From contig NZ_QPCG01000003.1 of the NCBI RefSeq assembly GCF_003351025.1, positions 636,355 through 700,354 of the forward strand: DNA of 64,000 nt. The letters are read 5' to 3'. Origin of the DNA: Mucilaginibacter endophyticus (lineage in GTDB: Bacteria > Bacteroidota > Bacteroidia > Sphingobacteriales > Sphingobacteriaceae). The notes below the pieces were generated by a model. It did no database searches. It worked only from the letters and a program-made list of their open reading frames with translations, and had not been told where the DNA came from. Both the position numbers and the translations under genes were made by a program. Position 1 is the first letter of the stretch, and each line of letters begins with the position of its first letter. Shown here piece by piece: positions 52,499-61,400 of the stretch.

Positions 52499-52647
52499 AT
52501 GGAACAGCAATTTAAAGGCAAAACAGCCCTCATAGTAGGCGGCAGTAGCGGTATAGGTAAAGAAACCACCAAACAATTATTACAACAAGGTGCCTCACCA
52601 GCGCGCTTTACAATGTTGACGGTGGCGTAATGACGGGTAGGAACTAA
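52499..52647 (+). pseudogene. SDR gene with large internal deletion
   Basis: From ATG 52499 the frame reads an SDR N-terminus (FKGKTALIVGGSSGIGKETT, then KQLLQQGA) and then loses similarity, stopping at TAA 52628-52630. In another frame 52609-52647 reads YNVDGGVMTGRN and a stop, which looks like a typical SDR C-terminal end. About 600 bases of the middle appear to be missing, with a frame change at the join near 52595-52609. The gene is therefore non-functional. It follows sigZ directly. Confidence 0.75.
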
Positions 52648-52671
52648 GCATATTTTAATTAGAGTTAATAA

Positions 52672-52710
52672 GCGCCCACACTCACCGTATTAACCGGTAA
52701 GTGTGGGCGC
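52672..52710 (+). terminator. Hairpin after the broken SDR gene
   Basis: GCGCCCACACT and AGTGTGGGCGC pair with inner ACCG/CGGT-type pairing around TATTAA. The sequence after it has only a short T run (CTCTGTTAAA), so it is a structured 3' end of moderate certainty. Confidence 0.65.
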
Positions 52711-52830
52711 CTCTGTTAAAACGCAGTTGATTTCGAATCCTTTATTTTAAAATCTTTTTCCCGATCGCGTAATTAACGTTGCCAAACAGGCCGCCGGTTA
52801 GCTATATTAGCGGCCTAAACCACGTGCGTT

Positions 52831-53688
52831 TTGAAGGAAATCCGCGATAAATCAGGAGAGTTTTTACTTGGGCTGAAAGAACCACAGGAAGATATTTTAT
52901 GTACACCTGCCCAGTTTTCAGAATATACCGTTTACCTGGTTCCTGAAGGTTCAGGTATTTTCCATGCTGATTTTGGTGCTTTTCCTTTTACCGGCCCGGT
53001 GTTGCTATTTTCAACTCCGCTTCAGATCATTTATGTAGATGAATGCCACGCTGTAAAAAGCAATTTATTGCAGTTCCACAGCGATTTTTACTGTATTGAG
53101 TACCACAGGGAGGAAGTAGCCTGCAACGGACTGTTATTTAATAACATTTATCTTGATCCTATTGTTGCGCTTACCCCGCAGGATGTAAAAGTTTTTGAGC
53201 TGCTGCTTATGCAGATGGACGACGAATTTATGCAGCCGCAACCGTCTGAAATTGTATTGAGGGCATACCTTCAGCTTTTTTTGGCCAAAGCCAGCAGTAT
53301 CAAAATAAACGCCATCAATACCGATCAGGATAAGCCTCAGAAAGATGAGCTGATGGAGAAATTCCGTACACTGCTCAATCAGCATTTTCTTGATCTGCAT
53401 AAACCATCAGATTACGCGTCATTACTGGCCATATCGTCTGATACCTTAACCAGACGCTGTACCAAATACTTCCATAAGTCACCATCCCAGCTTATACAGG
53501 AGCGGCTCATCCTCGAAGCCAAAAAACAGCTTCACCTCACTCGGCAAAGCATTAAAGAAATTGCCTATAACCTTAAATTTCAGGACGAATTCTACTTCAG
53601 CCGGGTATTTAAAAAATTCACCAAAGTATCGCCGCAAACATTCCGCGATAAAACAGGAATTTCCATCGTAGCGGATTTGTACAAGTAA
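52831..53688 (+). CDS. AraC family transcriptional regulator
   Basis: The 285-residue protein has an N-terminal cupin-like half (YTVYLVPEGSGIFHADFG) and a C-terminal AraC domain (YASLLAISSDTLTRRCTKYFHK and IAYNLKFQDEFYFSRVFKKFTK). The only reasonable start in frame is a TTG at 52831; no ATG fits. It precedes the DUF417-AhpD-SnoaL genes on the same strand, which have their own promoter, and is the likely controller. In gamma-proteobacteria a DUF417 protein (RclC) is also under an AraC regulator (RclR). Confidence 0.84.
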   Translation: MKEIRDKSGEFLLGLKEPQEDILCTPAQFSEYTVYLVPEGSGIFHADFGAFPFTGPVLLFSTPLQIIYVDECHAVKSNLLQFHSDFYCIEYHREEVACNGLLFNNIYLDPIVALTPQDVKVFELLLMQMDDEFMQPQPSEIVLRAYLQLFLAKASSIKINAINTDQDKPQKDELMEKFRTLLNQHFLDLHKPSDYASLLAISSDTLTRRCTKYFHKSPSQLIQERLILEAKKQLHLTRQSIKEIAYNLKFQDEFYFSRVFKKFTKVSPQTFRDKTGISIVADLYK

Positions 53689-53706
53689 AACCCTTTTTTG
53701 TCCATG

Positions 53707-53735
53707 TTGGGGGAGTACGTGGCGTTGTAATTTTG
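53707..53735 (+). promoter_or_regulatory. Promoter of the DUF417 operon
   Basis: TTG at 53707-53709 and TAATTTTG at 53728-53735 have an 18-base spacer and match the Bacteroidota promoter pattern. The start codon follows at 53756. Confidence 0.6.
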
Positions 53736-53755
53736 CTTCATCAAAAAACAACAAC

Positions 53756-54328
53756 ATGAAAACTTCAATAATAAATACCATAGCAAACCTTGATCAGCTT
53801 GGTAAAAAAGCCGTTCGTTTCGGCATCGTAGTCGTATTCCTTTGGATAGGCGGTCTTAAATTTTTCACTTATGAGGCCGATGGTGTAGTACCCTTTGTGG
53901 CTAACAGCCCGGTGATGTCATTCTTCTATAATCACCCAGCCGAATACAAAAAACACGTAAACAAAGAAGGTGAACTGATTGCAGCCAATCACCAATGGCA
54001 TACTGAAAATAACACTTACGGTTTTTCCGTTGGATTGGGAATTTTCCTGGTGGCCCTGGGTATTTTAGTTGCCCTTTATAAAGTTGTACCAATACCAAGT
54101 ATGATTGCCAGCATCCTGGTATTTATCATGACCCTGGGTACATTATCTTTCCTGATCACTACGCCCGAAAGCTGGGTACCACACTTAACCGATAATCAAT
54201 GGGGCTTCCCTTACCTGTCAGGCCGCGGCCGTTTGGTAATCAAAGACATCGTGATCCTTGGTGGCGCTATCGTCACCATGAGCGAAACCGCCCAGCTTTA
54301 TCTTAAACGTAAAACAACAGGTAAATAA
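53756..54328 (+). CDS. DUF417 / RclC-like membrane protein
   Basis: The 190-residue protein has four membrane helices (VRFGIVVVFLWIGGLKFFTYEA, TYGFSVGLGIFLVALGILVAL, SMIASILVFIMTLGTLSFL, DIVILGGAIVTMSETA). The FFTYEADGVVPFVANSP and GRGRLVIKDIVILGG segments are characteristic of the YkgB/DUF417 family, which includes E. coli RclC of the reactive-chlorine response. It sits in the inner membrane. It is the first gene of an operon with an AhpD-like and an NTF2-like protein. Confidence 0.87.
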   Translation: MKTSIINTIANLDQLGKKAVRFGIVVVFLWIGGLKFFTYEADGVVPFVANSPVMSFFYNHPAEYKKHVNKEGELIAANHQWHTENNTYGFSVGLGIFLVALGILVALYKVVPIPSMIASILVFIMTLGTLSFLITTPESWVPHLTDNQWGFPYLSGRGRLVIKDIVILGGAIVTMSETAQLYLKRKTTGK

Positions 54329-54348
54329 TCTTAAACCATAATATAATC

Positions 54349-54888
54349 ATGAAAACTATAAATGTTCCCACCCGCGACCAGGTAAGTGCCGAATCGCAGG
54401 TTATGTTTGATACTTTCACAAAACGTGTTGGCAAAGTGCCTAATTTATACGCCACCATGGGCTACTCTGCTCCTGCTCTTAAAATGTTCATGGATATGGA
54501 AGATGACATGGGTAAAAGCGTATTTACCCCTAAAGAAAGAGAAGCTATTGCTCTTATTGTATCCGAAATAAATGGCTGCGCCTACTGTTTAGCCGGACAT
54601 AGCATGTTAGCCATAAAACGCGGTTTCACTAAGGAGCAAACCCTTGATATCAGAAGAGGCCATACCGATGATGACAAGTTGAACGCCATTGTTGGCTTAG
54701 CCAAGTCAATTGTTGAAAATAAAGGTAAAGCCGATGAAACCTCACTAAATGACTTCTATGCTGCAGGCTTTGACGAAGCTGCTTTAATGGATCTCATCGC
54801 CTTTATTACCATACGCGTTTATACTAACTATGTATTCGCCAACACCGAAATCCCTGTAGATTTTCCTGCCGCCGATCCTATTAACTAA
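54349..54888 (+). CDS. AhpD-like carboxymuconolactone decarboxylase family protein
   Basis: The 179-residue protein carries the AhpD catalytic motif CAYCLAGH, preceded by FTPKEREAIALIVSEINGC, the expected helix. The core fold is at about residues 40-130. It probably reduces peroxides or oxidised thiols in the cytoplasm. It lies 20 bases behind the DUF417 gene and 14 bases ahead of an NTF2-like gene. A second AhpD-like protein in the window is at 6445, also next to a regulator. Confidence 0.85.
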   Translation: MKTINVPTRDQVSAESQVMFDTFTKRVGKVPNLYATMGYSAPALKMFMDMEDDMGKSVFTPKEREAIALIVSEINGCAYCLAGHSMLAIKRGFTKEQTLDIRRGHTDDDKLNAIVGLAKSIVENKGKADETSLNDFYAAGFDEAALMDLIAFITIRVYTNYVFANTEIPVDFPAADPIN

Positions 54889-54902
54889 AACATTCCAACC
54901 AC

Positions 54903-55304
54903 ATGAAAACTACCGAAGAAGTAAAAGAGCAATTGGCCAATAAGTTTTTGACCGGCTTAAAGAATCGCGATTGGGAACTCATGCGCTCAGCCCTTACCAA
55001 TGATGTTACCTGGACACTGCCTGGAACAAGCTTATTATCTGGGCCGGCAGTTGGTGCCGATGCTGTAATAAAACGAGCCAATCAATTACGTGATTTTGGG
55101 GTAATGGTTCAGCTTAACCATATTTTGTACGGATTGGACAGCGTGGCGTTGTCGCTCCATAACACCGCCAGCCGCGGCGATCTGATCCTGGATGAATACG
55201 TAGCCATAGTTTGTGATATTACTGATGAAAAGATCAGCCGGATAACCACTCATTTGAGCGATGTGGAAGGCATCAACAAGTTTTTTATTGAAGGGGTGAT
55301 TTAA
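54903..55304 (+). CDS. SnoaL-like / NTF2-fold small protein
   Basis: The 133-residue protein follows the NTF2-like plan: the helix QLANKFLTGLKNRDWELMRSA, a TNDVTWTLPGTS turn, a middle strand region, and DEYVAIVCDITDEKISRITTHL. It resembles ketosteroid-isomerase-like proteins of unknown substrate. It is the last gene of the DUF417-AhpD operon, so it is probably part of the same oxidative or electrophile stress response (inference from context). Confidence 0.76.
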   Translation: MKTTEEVKEQLANKFLTGLKNRDWELMRSALTNDVTWTLPGTSLLSGPAVGADAVIKRANQLRDFGVMVQLNHILYGLDSVALSLHNTASRGDLILDEYVAIVCDITDEKISRITTHLSDVEGINKFFIEGVI

Positions 55305-55426
55305 CCCGTTTAACATACAACAAGAAAATCGTCATTATCGGGAAACGAGGTAGTGGCGATTTTTTTTATAACAGTTCTAATAAGCTATTAAACTTGATGG
55401 TTATTATTTACAGATAAAATAACCTT

Positions 55427-55560
55427 CATTGCCGTTGGTTTTAACCAACTGAATAATGAATAGTGACAAGGGGGCTTCAGCCCAAAACCGCTTGCATAAT
55501 TGGGCTAAAGCCGGGACATTTCAGCTTCCTAACCGTTGGTTAAAACCAACAGCAATGAAT
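55427..55560. repeat. TTGGTTTTAACCAA composite repeat, copy 2
   Basis: The element matches 48367-48501 over its whole 134 bases: CATTGCCGTTGGTTTTAACC at the left, GGGGGCTTCAGCCC and TTGGGCTAAAGCCGG inside, and CCGTTGGTTAAAACCAACAG with CAATGAAT at the right. The outer stems differ at a few positions. Confidence 0.8.
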
Positions 55561-55618
55561 ATTTCCTATTTTTTATAAAGTTTCTGAGTTAACTTTGAGC
55601 CAAATCCCTGCGGTATAT

Positions 55619-56221
55619 ATGAAATATTTGAGCATCGTTTTACTTATCTTCTTCGCCGGTCAGCGCAGTTTCGCGCAAAGCCACAAAGAACAGGTCGCCT
55701 CTTTCAGACAAAATTATAAAGATGATTTTTTGAAAGATCCGCGTTCGCCGCTGAAACAGGAAGATCTGCAATATTTAAGATTTTATGATGCCGATAGTAC
55801 CTACCAGGTTACCGCCAAAGCGGAGCTACTAACTAATCAATCGCCCTTTATAATACCGGCATTTGATGGTACAGCTAAACAATATGTACGTTACGCTTTA
55901 CTTTCCTTCACCCTGAAAGGTAAACCCATACAGTTAACCATTTACAAAAGTATAGCGCTTTCGCAAAATCCGGCATTCAGCAATTACCTGTTTTTGCCCT
56001 TCACCGATGCTACCAATGGTACAACAACCTATGGCGGTGGCCGCTACATTGATCTCACTACACGCGACATTAAAAACGGCTCAATAGTCATCGACTTCAA
56101 CAAGGCCTATAATCCTTATTGCGCGTTTGCAAGCGGCTATTCATGCCCTAAACCACCCGACGAAAATAAGATTGACCTCGCAATCGAGGCTGGAGAGAAG
56201 AGTTTTGGGAAGGGGCATTAA
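55619..56221 (+). CDS. Exported DUF1684 family protein
   Basis: The 200-residue protein has a signal peptide (LSIVLLIFFAGQRSFAQ). The DUF1684 domain is recognisable from FRQNYKDDFLKDPRSPLK, DLQYLRFYD, the PFTDATNGTTTYGGGRYIDL block and the cysteine-containing YNPYCAFASGYSCPKPP end. The family is widespread in bacteria, often exported, with unknown function. It is transcribed alone, since repeats lie on both sides. The ATG at 55619 begins the signal peptide; one at 55595 does not. Confidence 0.83.
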   Translation: MKYLSIVLLIFFAGQRSFAQSHKEQVASFRQNYKDDFLKDPRSPLKQEDLQYLRFYDADSTYQVTAKAELLTNQSPFIIPAFDGTAKQYVRYALLSFTLKGKPIQLTIYKSIALSQNPAFSNYLFLPFTDATNGTTTYGGGRYIDLTTRDIKNGSIVIDFNKAYNPYCAFASGYSCPKPPDENKIDLAIEAGEKSFGKGH

Positions 56222-56664
56222 TGGCAATTTTTCTTTTTTGCTATTGACATGATAGTCAATCATATCGGAATTAAATAGAAACATCTTCTCCTTCGTAAAG
56301 TCTTTAGGCCGGTTTTAAAGCGGCCGCTCTTATCAGATAATGCGTTTATACAACTTTATCCTATGCTAATTCCCCGTAGGGGATACCAGTTTGTAGTACC
56401 CCATAATAATAATTTTTTTGCCTCGTAGAGGCTACCCGCTCCGCATTGATTATAAGCATCGCTTACGGCGCAAAAACGGCGGTTATGTTTTTCTACAAAC
56501 AGGTAGCGCCTACGGCGCATATTAGCGTGATGCCTATGCTACAATAAAAAGGAATAGATCAATTCAGTTTATTTTTTCAAAAACTATTCTATTAATAACA
56601 GGCCTAAAACATTCCTAAATCGTTTTCTGATAACCGATTTAAAATTAAGTTAACATTGGCGGCA
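56222..56664. other. Gap upstream of the sigma gene
   Basis: This gap of about 440 bases holds a small palindrome ATTGACATGATAGTCAAT near 56245, the composite repeat copy B at 56369-56520 and the sigma promoter region. No gene is supported. Confidence 0.6.
56369..56520. repeat. Composite intergenic repeat, copy B (inverse of 22420)
   Basis: Read on the plus strand the blocks appear in reverse order and complement: ATTCCCCGTAGGGGATACC, TTTGTAGTACC, TTTGCCTCGTAGAGGCTACC, CGCTTACGGCGC and TACAAACAGGTAGCGCCTAC. The set matches 22420-22589 in inverse orientation, with variable spacers. Confidence 0.75.
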
Positions 56665-56672
56665 TAACTTTG
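56665..56672 (+). promoter_or_regulatory. -7 box directly before the sigma start codon
   Basis: TAACTTTG lies only seven bases before the ATG at 56680. With the usual distance to the transcription start, the sigma transcript would have no leader. No convincing -33 box is seen at the right spacing. Confidence 0.45.
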
Positions 56673-56679
56673 GCCGGAA

Positions 56680-57279
56680 ATGCTCACGGAAAGTTCGCCC
56701 GATAAAACGTTATTACTGCAAATTAAAGAAGACAATAGCCTTGCCTTCGACTTGTTGTTTGAACGCTATTGGGAAAAATTGTACCAGGCGGCAAATGCCC
56801 GGCTTAATGATGATGCCATTGCGCAGGATATAGTACAGGAGATTTTCATCAAATTATGGCAGCGGCGTAAAGTACTGGAAGTACAGCTATCGCTTGAATA
56901 CTATTTACTGAGTGCCGTACGATTAAGTGTAATGGGACATTTCCGTTCCCAAAAAACAAATGATATCCGGATGCAGGATGCCCTGAGACGCGTCACCTAT
57001 CTGGAAGATTCGATAGAAAGCCATACCGACTACCTCGAACTTGAAAGAACCCTGGAACACGCCGTTAACAGCATGCCCGAAATGCTGCAAAAAGTTTATC
57101 AGTTGCGCAGTGAAAACCTATCTGTAAAAGCAATAGCAGGTCAGCTCGGTCTCGCCGAGCAAACCGTAAAAAACTATATTTCAGAAGTTTTAAGGCGATT
57201 AAGGCAGACCATCATCGAAAAACATCCCGAAAAGCATGTTACCTATATAGCTGTTTTAGCGGCACTACTTCACAAATAA
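56680..57279 (+). CDS. ECF sigma factor of the Bacteroidota expansion group
   Basis: The 199-residue protein has sigma region 2 (DLLFERYWEKLYQAANARL with AQDIVQEIFIKLWQRR) and region 4 (YQLRSENLSVKAIAGQLGLAEQTVKNYISEVLRRLR). This is the class that pairs with FecR-like anti-sigma factors and SusC proteins bearing an STN domain, which is exactly the gene order here. It should transcribe the susCD genes when the transporter is occupied by its ligand. Confidence 0.92.
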   Translation: MLTESSPDKTLLLQIKEDNSLAFDLLFERYWEKLYQAANARLNDDAIAQDIVQEIFIKLWQRRKVLEVQLSLEYYLLSAVRLSVMGHFRSQKTNDIRMQDALRRVTYLEDSIESHTDYLELERTLEHAVNSMPEMLQKVYQLRSENLSVKAIAGQLGLAEQTVKNYISEVLRRLRQTIIEKHPEKHVTYIAVLAALLHK

Positions 57280-57352
57280 TTAATATAAACTTAACTGGAA
57301 TTAAAAGTACCTCCGGGCCTTTTTAGCGACTATAAGCTGAAAACACCTGCGA

Positions 57353-58294
57353 ATGGATATATATAAATTCAGAAAACAGTTACGCCGTTACCTTAAAGGT
57401 ACTGCCAACGAAACCGAAAACGCTATTGTTGAGGCCTGGTATAAATCATACCAAAACGAAAGCAACCAGCAATTACCTCAGGAAGAAAGCGAACGGATAA
57501 AAAACAATATCCATGCGGGCATTAAAGCGGCCATAGCTCAGCAACGCAACCGTTCGTGGTATGTCTACCGCATAGCAGCAAGTGTATTGCTTGTATCCGG
57601 TTTATCGTTAGCTGCATATTTTGTTATCCGTAATAAACAGCCGCAAAACCAAACATTTACCACCATTCAAACCCATGCGGGCGAAGTAAGGCAGATTACG
57701 CTGCCCGATAGCTCGGTGATCTGGGTAAATGCAGCAAGCCGCATCCGGGTACCAGCTTCTTTCAACGATACACTACGTCAGGTATATCTTGACGAGGGTG
57801 AAGCTTTTTTTAAAGTGAAGCATGACGAAACCAAACCCTTCCGCGTAAATGCCACTGTTTTAAAAGTGCAAGTGTTGGGTACATCCTTTAACATCAGTGC
57901 CTACAAACAAATGCCGTTTATCAAGGTGGCAGTAGCCACGGGCAAGGTTTCGGTAAGCCGTGGAGATAAAACCCTATCAGTATTAACGCCGGGACAGCAA
58001 TTAACTTATTTACCTGCTAAAGATACCTACAGTAATGAGCAGGTTAACATTGAAAACAGCCAGAGCTGGAAAGACGGCAACACCAGCCTTAACCAGGCAG
58101 GTTTTGACGAGTTGGCGCTTGTTTATAAAAACCTGTTTAATATTAATCTTCATGCAGGTAACACGCGGGCAAAAGGTTATCGCTTTACCATCCGCATAAA
58201 GCAAAATATACCGCCTGATGAAACGCTGAAAGCCATCAGCCAGTTACATAATACGCATTTCAGAAAGGAGGGCCATGAGGTAACCCTCTATTAA
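57353..58294 (+). CDS. FecR-type anti-sigma factor
   Basis: The 313-residue protein has a cytoplasmic N-terminal sigma-binding part, one membrane helix at about residues 64-86 (YRIAASVLLVSGLSLAAYFV), the periplasmic FecR domain at about 98-190 (THAGEVRQITLPDSSVIWVNA, KVQVLGTSFNISAY), and a C-terminal DUF4974-like domain. It should hold the sigma factor until the SusC STN domain signals. A GC-rich hairpin follows, before susC. Confidence 0.93.
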   Translation: MDIYKFRKQLRRYLKGTANETENAIVEAWYKSYQNESNQQLPQEESERIKNNIHAGIKAAIAQQRNRSWYVYRIAASVLLVSGLSLAAYFVIRNKQPQNQTFTTIQTHAGEVRQITLPDSSVIWVNAASRIRVPASFNDTLRQVYLDEGEAFFKVKHDETKPFRVNATVLKVQVLGTSFNISAYKQMPFIKVAVATGKVSVSRGDKTLSVLTPGQQLTYLPAKDTYSNEQVNIENSQSWKDGNTSLNQAGFDELALVYKNLFNINLHAGNTRAKGYRFTIRIKQNIPPDETLKAISQLHNTHFRKEGHEVTLY

Positions 58295-58302
58295 CAAAAA
58301 AA

Positions 58303-58326
58303 CCGGCTCCGTTACAGCGGCGCCGG
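58303..58326 (+). terminator. Hairpin between fecR and susC
   Basis: CCGGCTCCG and CGGCGCCGG pair around TTACAG, followed by CCTTAATTAATTTAA, which is a weak T-tract. It may end the sigma/fecR transcript or attenuate readthrough into susC. Confidence 0.6.
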
Positions 58327-58415
58327 CCTTAATTAATTTAAGCGGGCACAGGGTTTCCCTCCCTTACCTGCTAATGCTAAGCAACATTTTCACTCATTAC
58401 AAAGCCATCAAAAAT

Positions 58416-61400
58416 ATGAATTTCTATACACAGTTATGGAGGCAGTTTATGCGCATTACATTTTTACTAATTTCAATATCAGTTACTATAGGCCTGGTAT
58501 CCGTGCAGGCCGGGGAGCTTAAGGCACAGGCCCTGGGTACGCCCGTTGATATCTCTTTCGGAAAGGAAGACCTGTCATCGGCAATCAAAAAACTGGAGAA
58601 AAAAACCAATGTATCCTTTGCCTATGACGAGGACTACCTTAAGCTTAATGATAAATATACCAGTCCGGTAAAATTTACCAATCAGCCGTTGCAGGATATT
58701 TTAACCGTAATTTTTAAAAACCAGGGTATCGGGTTTAAAGAACAGGCAGGCAACATCACCCTGTTTAAACAAGCCTCGGGAAAATTAACCGGTAAAATAA
58801 CTGATGATCATGGCGAAGCCCTGCCCGGCGCGACAGTAAGGGTAGCAGGCACTAACCTTGGAGATATCAGTAACTCACTGGGTATGTACAACATCGCTAT
58901 TCCAGAGGGCACTTATACCATTGAAGTAACTTTTATAGGCTATAACAAGCTCGAATCAAAAAATGTGACCATAACCGGCAACCAAACCTCGGTTTTAAAC
59001 CTGAGCATGACCGGCGGCAGTATGCTTAAAGAAGTAGTGGTGAGTTACGGTAAGCAGCGCGCCCGCGAAATTTCAGGCTCCATTAGCCAGGTTGATGCAA
59101 GCCAGTTGCAGGATATGCCGGTGATGCAATTCGCACAGCAATTGCAGGGCAAAGCTGCCGGTGTACAAATAGCGCAAAGCAGTGGGCAACCGGGTCGGGG
59201 TGTCGAATTCCGTATCCGTGGCGCGGCATCGTTTTATGCCAGCAACCAGCCGTTATTTGTTATCGACGGGATCCCGGTTACAGGCAGTATCAATAACATC
59301 AACCCGTCCGAAATTGAGAGCTACAGTATTTTAAAGGATGCATCGGCTACGGCGCTATATGGTTCGCGCGCGGCAAACGGCGTAGTGCTTATTACCACCA
59401 AACACGCCAAACCCGGCGAATCAAAAATTGAGTTTAACTCAAGCTATGGCATCCAGAAAATCCCCGGCAACAGGGTACCTAAAATGATGGATGCTCATGG
59501 CTTTGCCCAATACATGAACGAAAAATTTGCCGATTCGCGCAAATATGAACCGGGCTTCACTACTGCTACCCCAGCCGATTACCTGGATCCCAATCAGTAC
59601 GGCAAAGGTACCGATTGGTTTAAACTGTTAACCCGCACGGCGCCTATTCAAAACTATGACCTGACTATCCAAACCGCGCGCGAAAAATCAACATCTACGG
59701 TTATCGCCGGTTACCAGGAACAGCAGGGTGTTTTGATCAATACAGGCACCAAACTGTTTTCGTTACGTATTAACCAGGACCTTACTTTATCAAACAACAA
59801 GCTAAAAATAGGCTTCAGCGTAGCGCCCAGCTATCGTCTGGATCATAACAACCGTTTAACAACCGACGGTGTTGGTGGTCTTTTTGAAAGGATCTTTGAA
59901 GCCAGCCCGCTGAAATCACCTTATAATGCCGATGGCACCTATAACCGCGATACCTACTCGCCGGGCATGGTGGCATACATTAATCCGCTGGCCCAGTTTA
60001 AGCTTACTAACGATGATTATAAAACTACCCGCATACTGGCCAACGCCTATTTAAACTATGAGTTTTTAAAAGGCCTGAGCCTGAAAACCAATGTGGCTGT
60101 TGATAAAGGCAGCGAGTCGCGCCAGTATTTCCAGTCGGGTGTAGTGGCTTCAAACATTGGCCAGGCCACAGGCTTAAGCAGCTATGCAGATAACGGTTCA
60201 TACACCGCCGAAACCAATTTAGATTACCACAAAAGTTTTGGCGATCATAATCTGGAGGTATTAGCAGGTTATTCGGCACAAAAATATAGCGGCACCAATA
60301 ACTCAATTACCGGTTTAGGCTTCCCAAGTGATGATATCCCTTATATTTCGGCGGCAACAAGCATTTCGGCTTTTGGCGGCGGTTACAGTGCATACTCCTT
60401 GCTATCGGGCATTGCACGTGTAAACTATAACTACAAGGGCAAATACCTGTTGCAGGGCGCAGTACGCCGCGATGGCTCTTCCCGCTTTGGTGAAAATCAA
60501 AAATATGGTTCATTCCCATCGGTATCAGCCGGCTGGGTTATCAGCGACGAAAAGTTCATGAACAGGTTTACGTTCATTGATCTTTTAAAACTACGCGCCA
60601 GCTATGGTGTTACCGGTAACAACTTTTTTGGCAATTACGACGCGCTTGCAACAACCGCTAAATACTATTACGCTTTTGCCGGAGCCTTAGCTGCCGGGCA
60701 AACCATCAACCGCCTGCAAAACGATGAGTTAAGATGGGAGCGCAACAAACAATTTGATATTGGTTTTGACCTGTCCCTATTTAATAACAGGCTTAACATT
60801 ACCTACGATTATTACCACAAGATCTCCGATGGTTTGATCATGCAACGCCCTATCCCTAAGGCATCCGGTTTTACCAGCATATTAGATAACGTTGGCGTGC
60901 TCGAGCTATGGGGGCACGAGTTTTCGGTAAACTTAACTAACCTTACCGGCAAATTTAAATGGAACACCAGCTTTAATATTTCGTTCGACAGGAATATAAT
61001 TAAAGATCTGGTTAGTCCAGGATATATTCGTCGCAACAATACCGTTTCGTCCGATTATTTCCGTCAGCAGGAAGGTCATCATTTGGGCGAATTCTATGGT
61101 TTTGTTTTCCTGGGATTGTATAAAGATGCTAACGACCTGGCAAATTCTGCCCAATATGGTAAAGCATCTGATGTGGGCACTATCAAAGTTAAAGACATTA
61201 ATGGCGATGGTGTTATTGACGATGTTAACGACCGTACCTTCATTGGCGATCCTACCCCTACGTTTACAGGTGGCATCACCAACAACTTCAGCTACAAAAA
61301 CTTTGATCTGAATATCAGTATGGCCTTTTCGGTTGGCGGACAGATCCTGAATGCTGCCAAATGGGCTTATCAAACCAATCTTGATGGTTCGAGGGTGATG

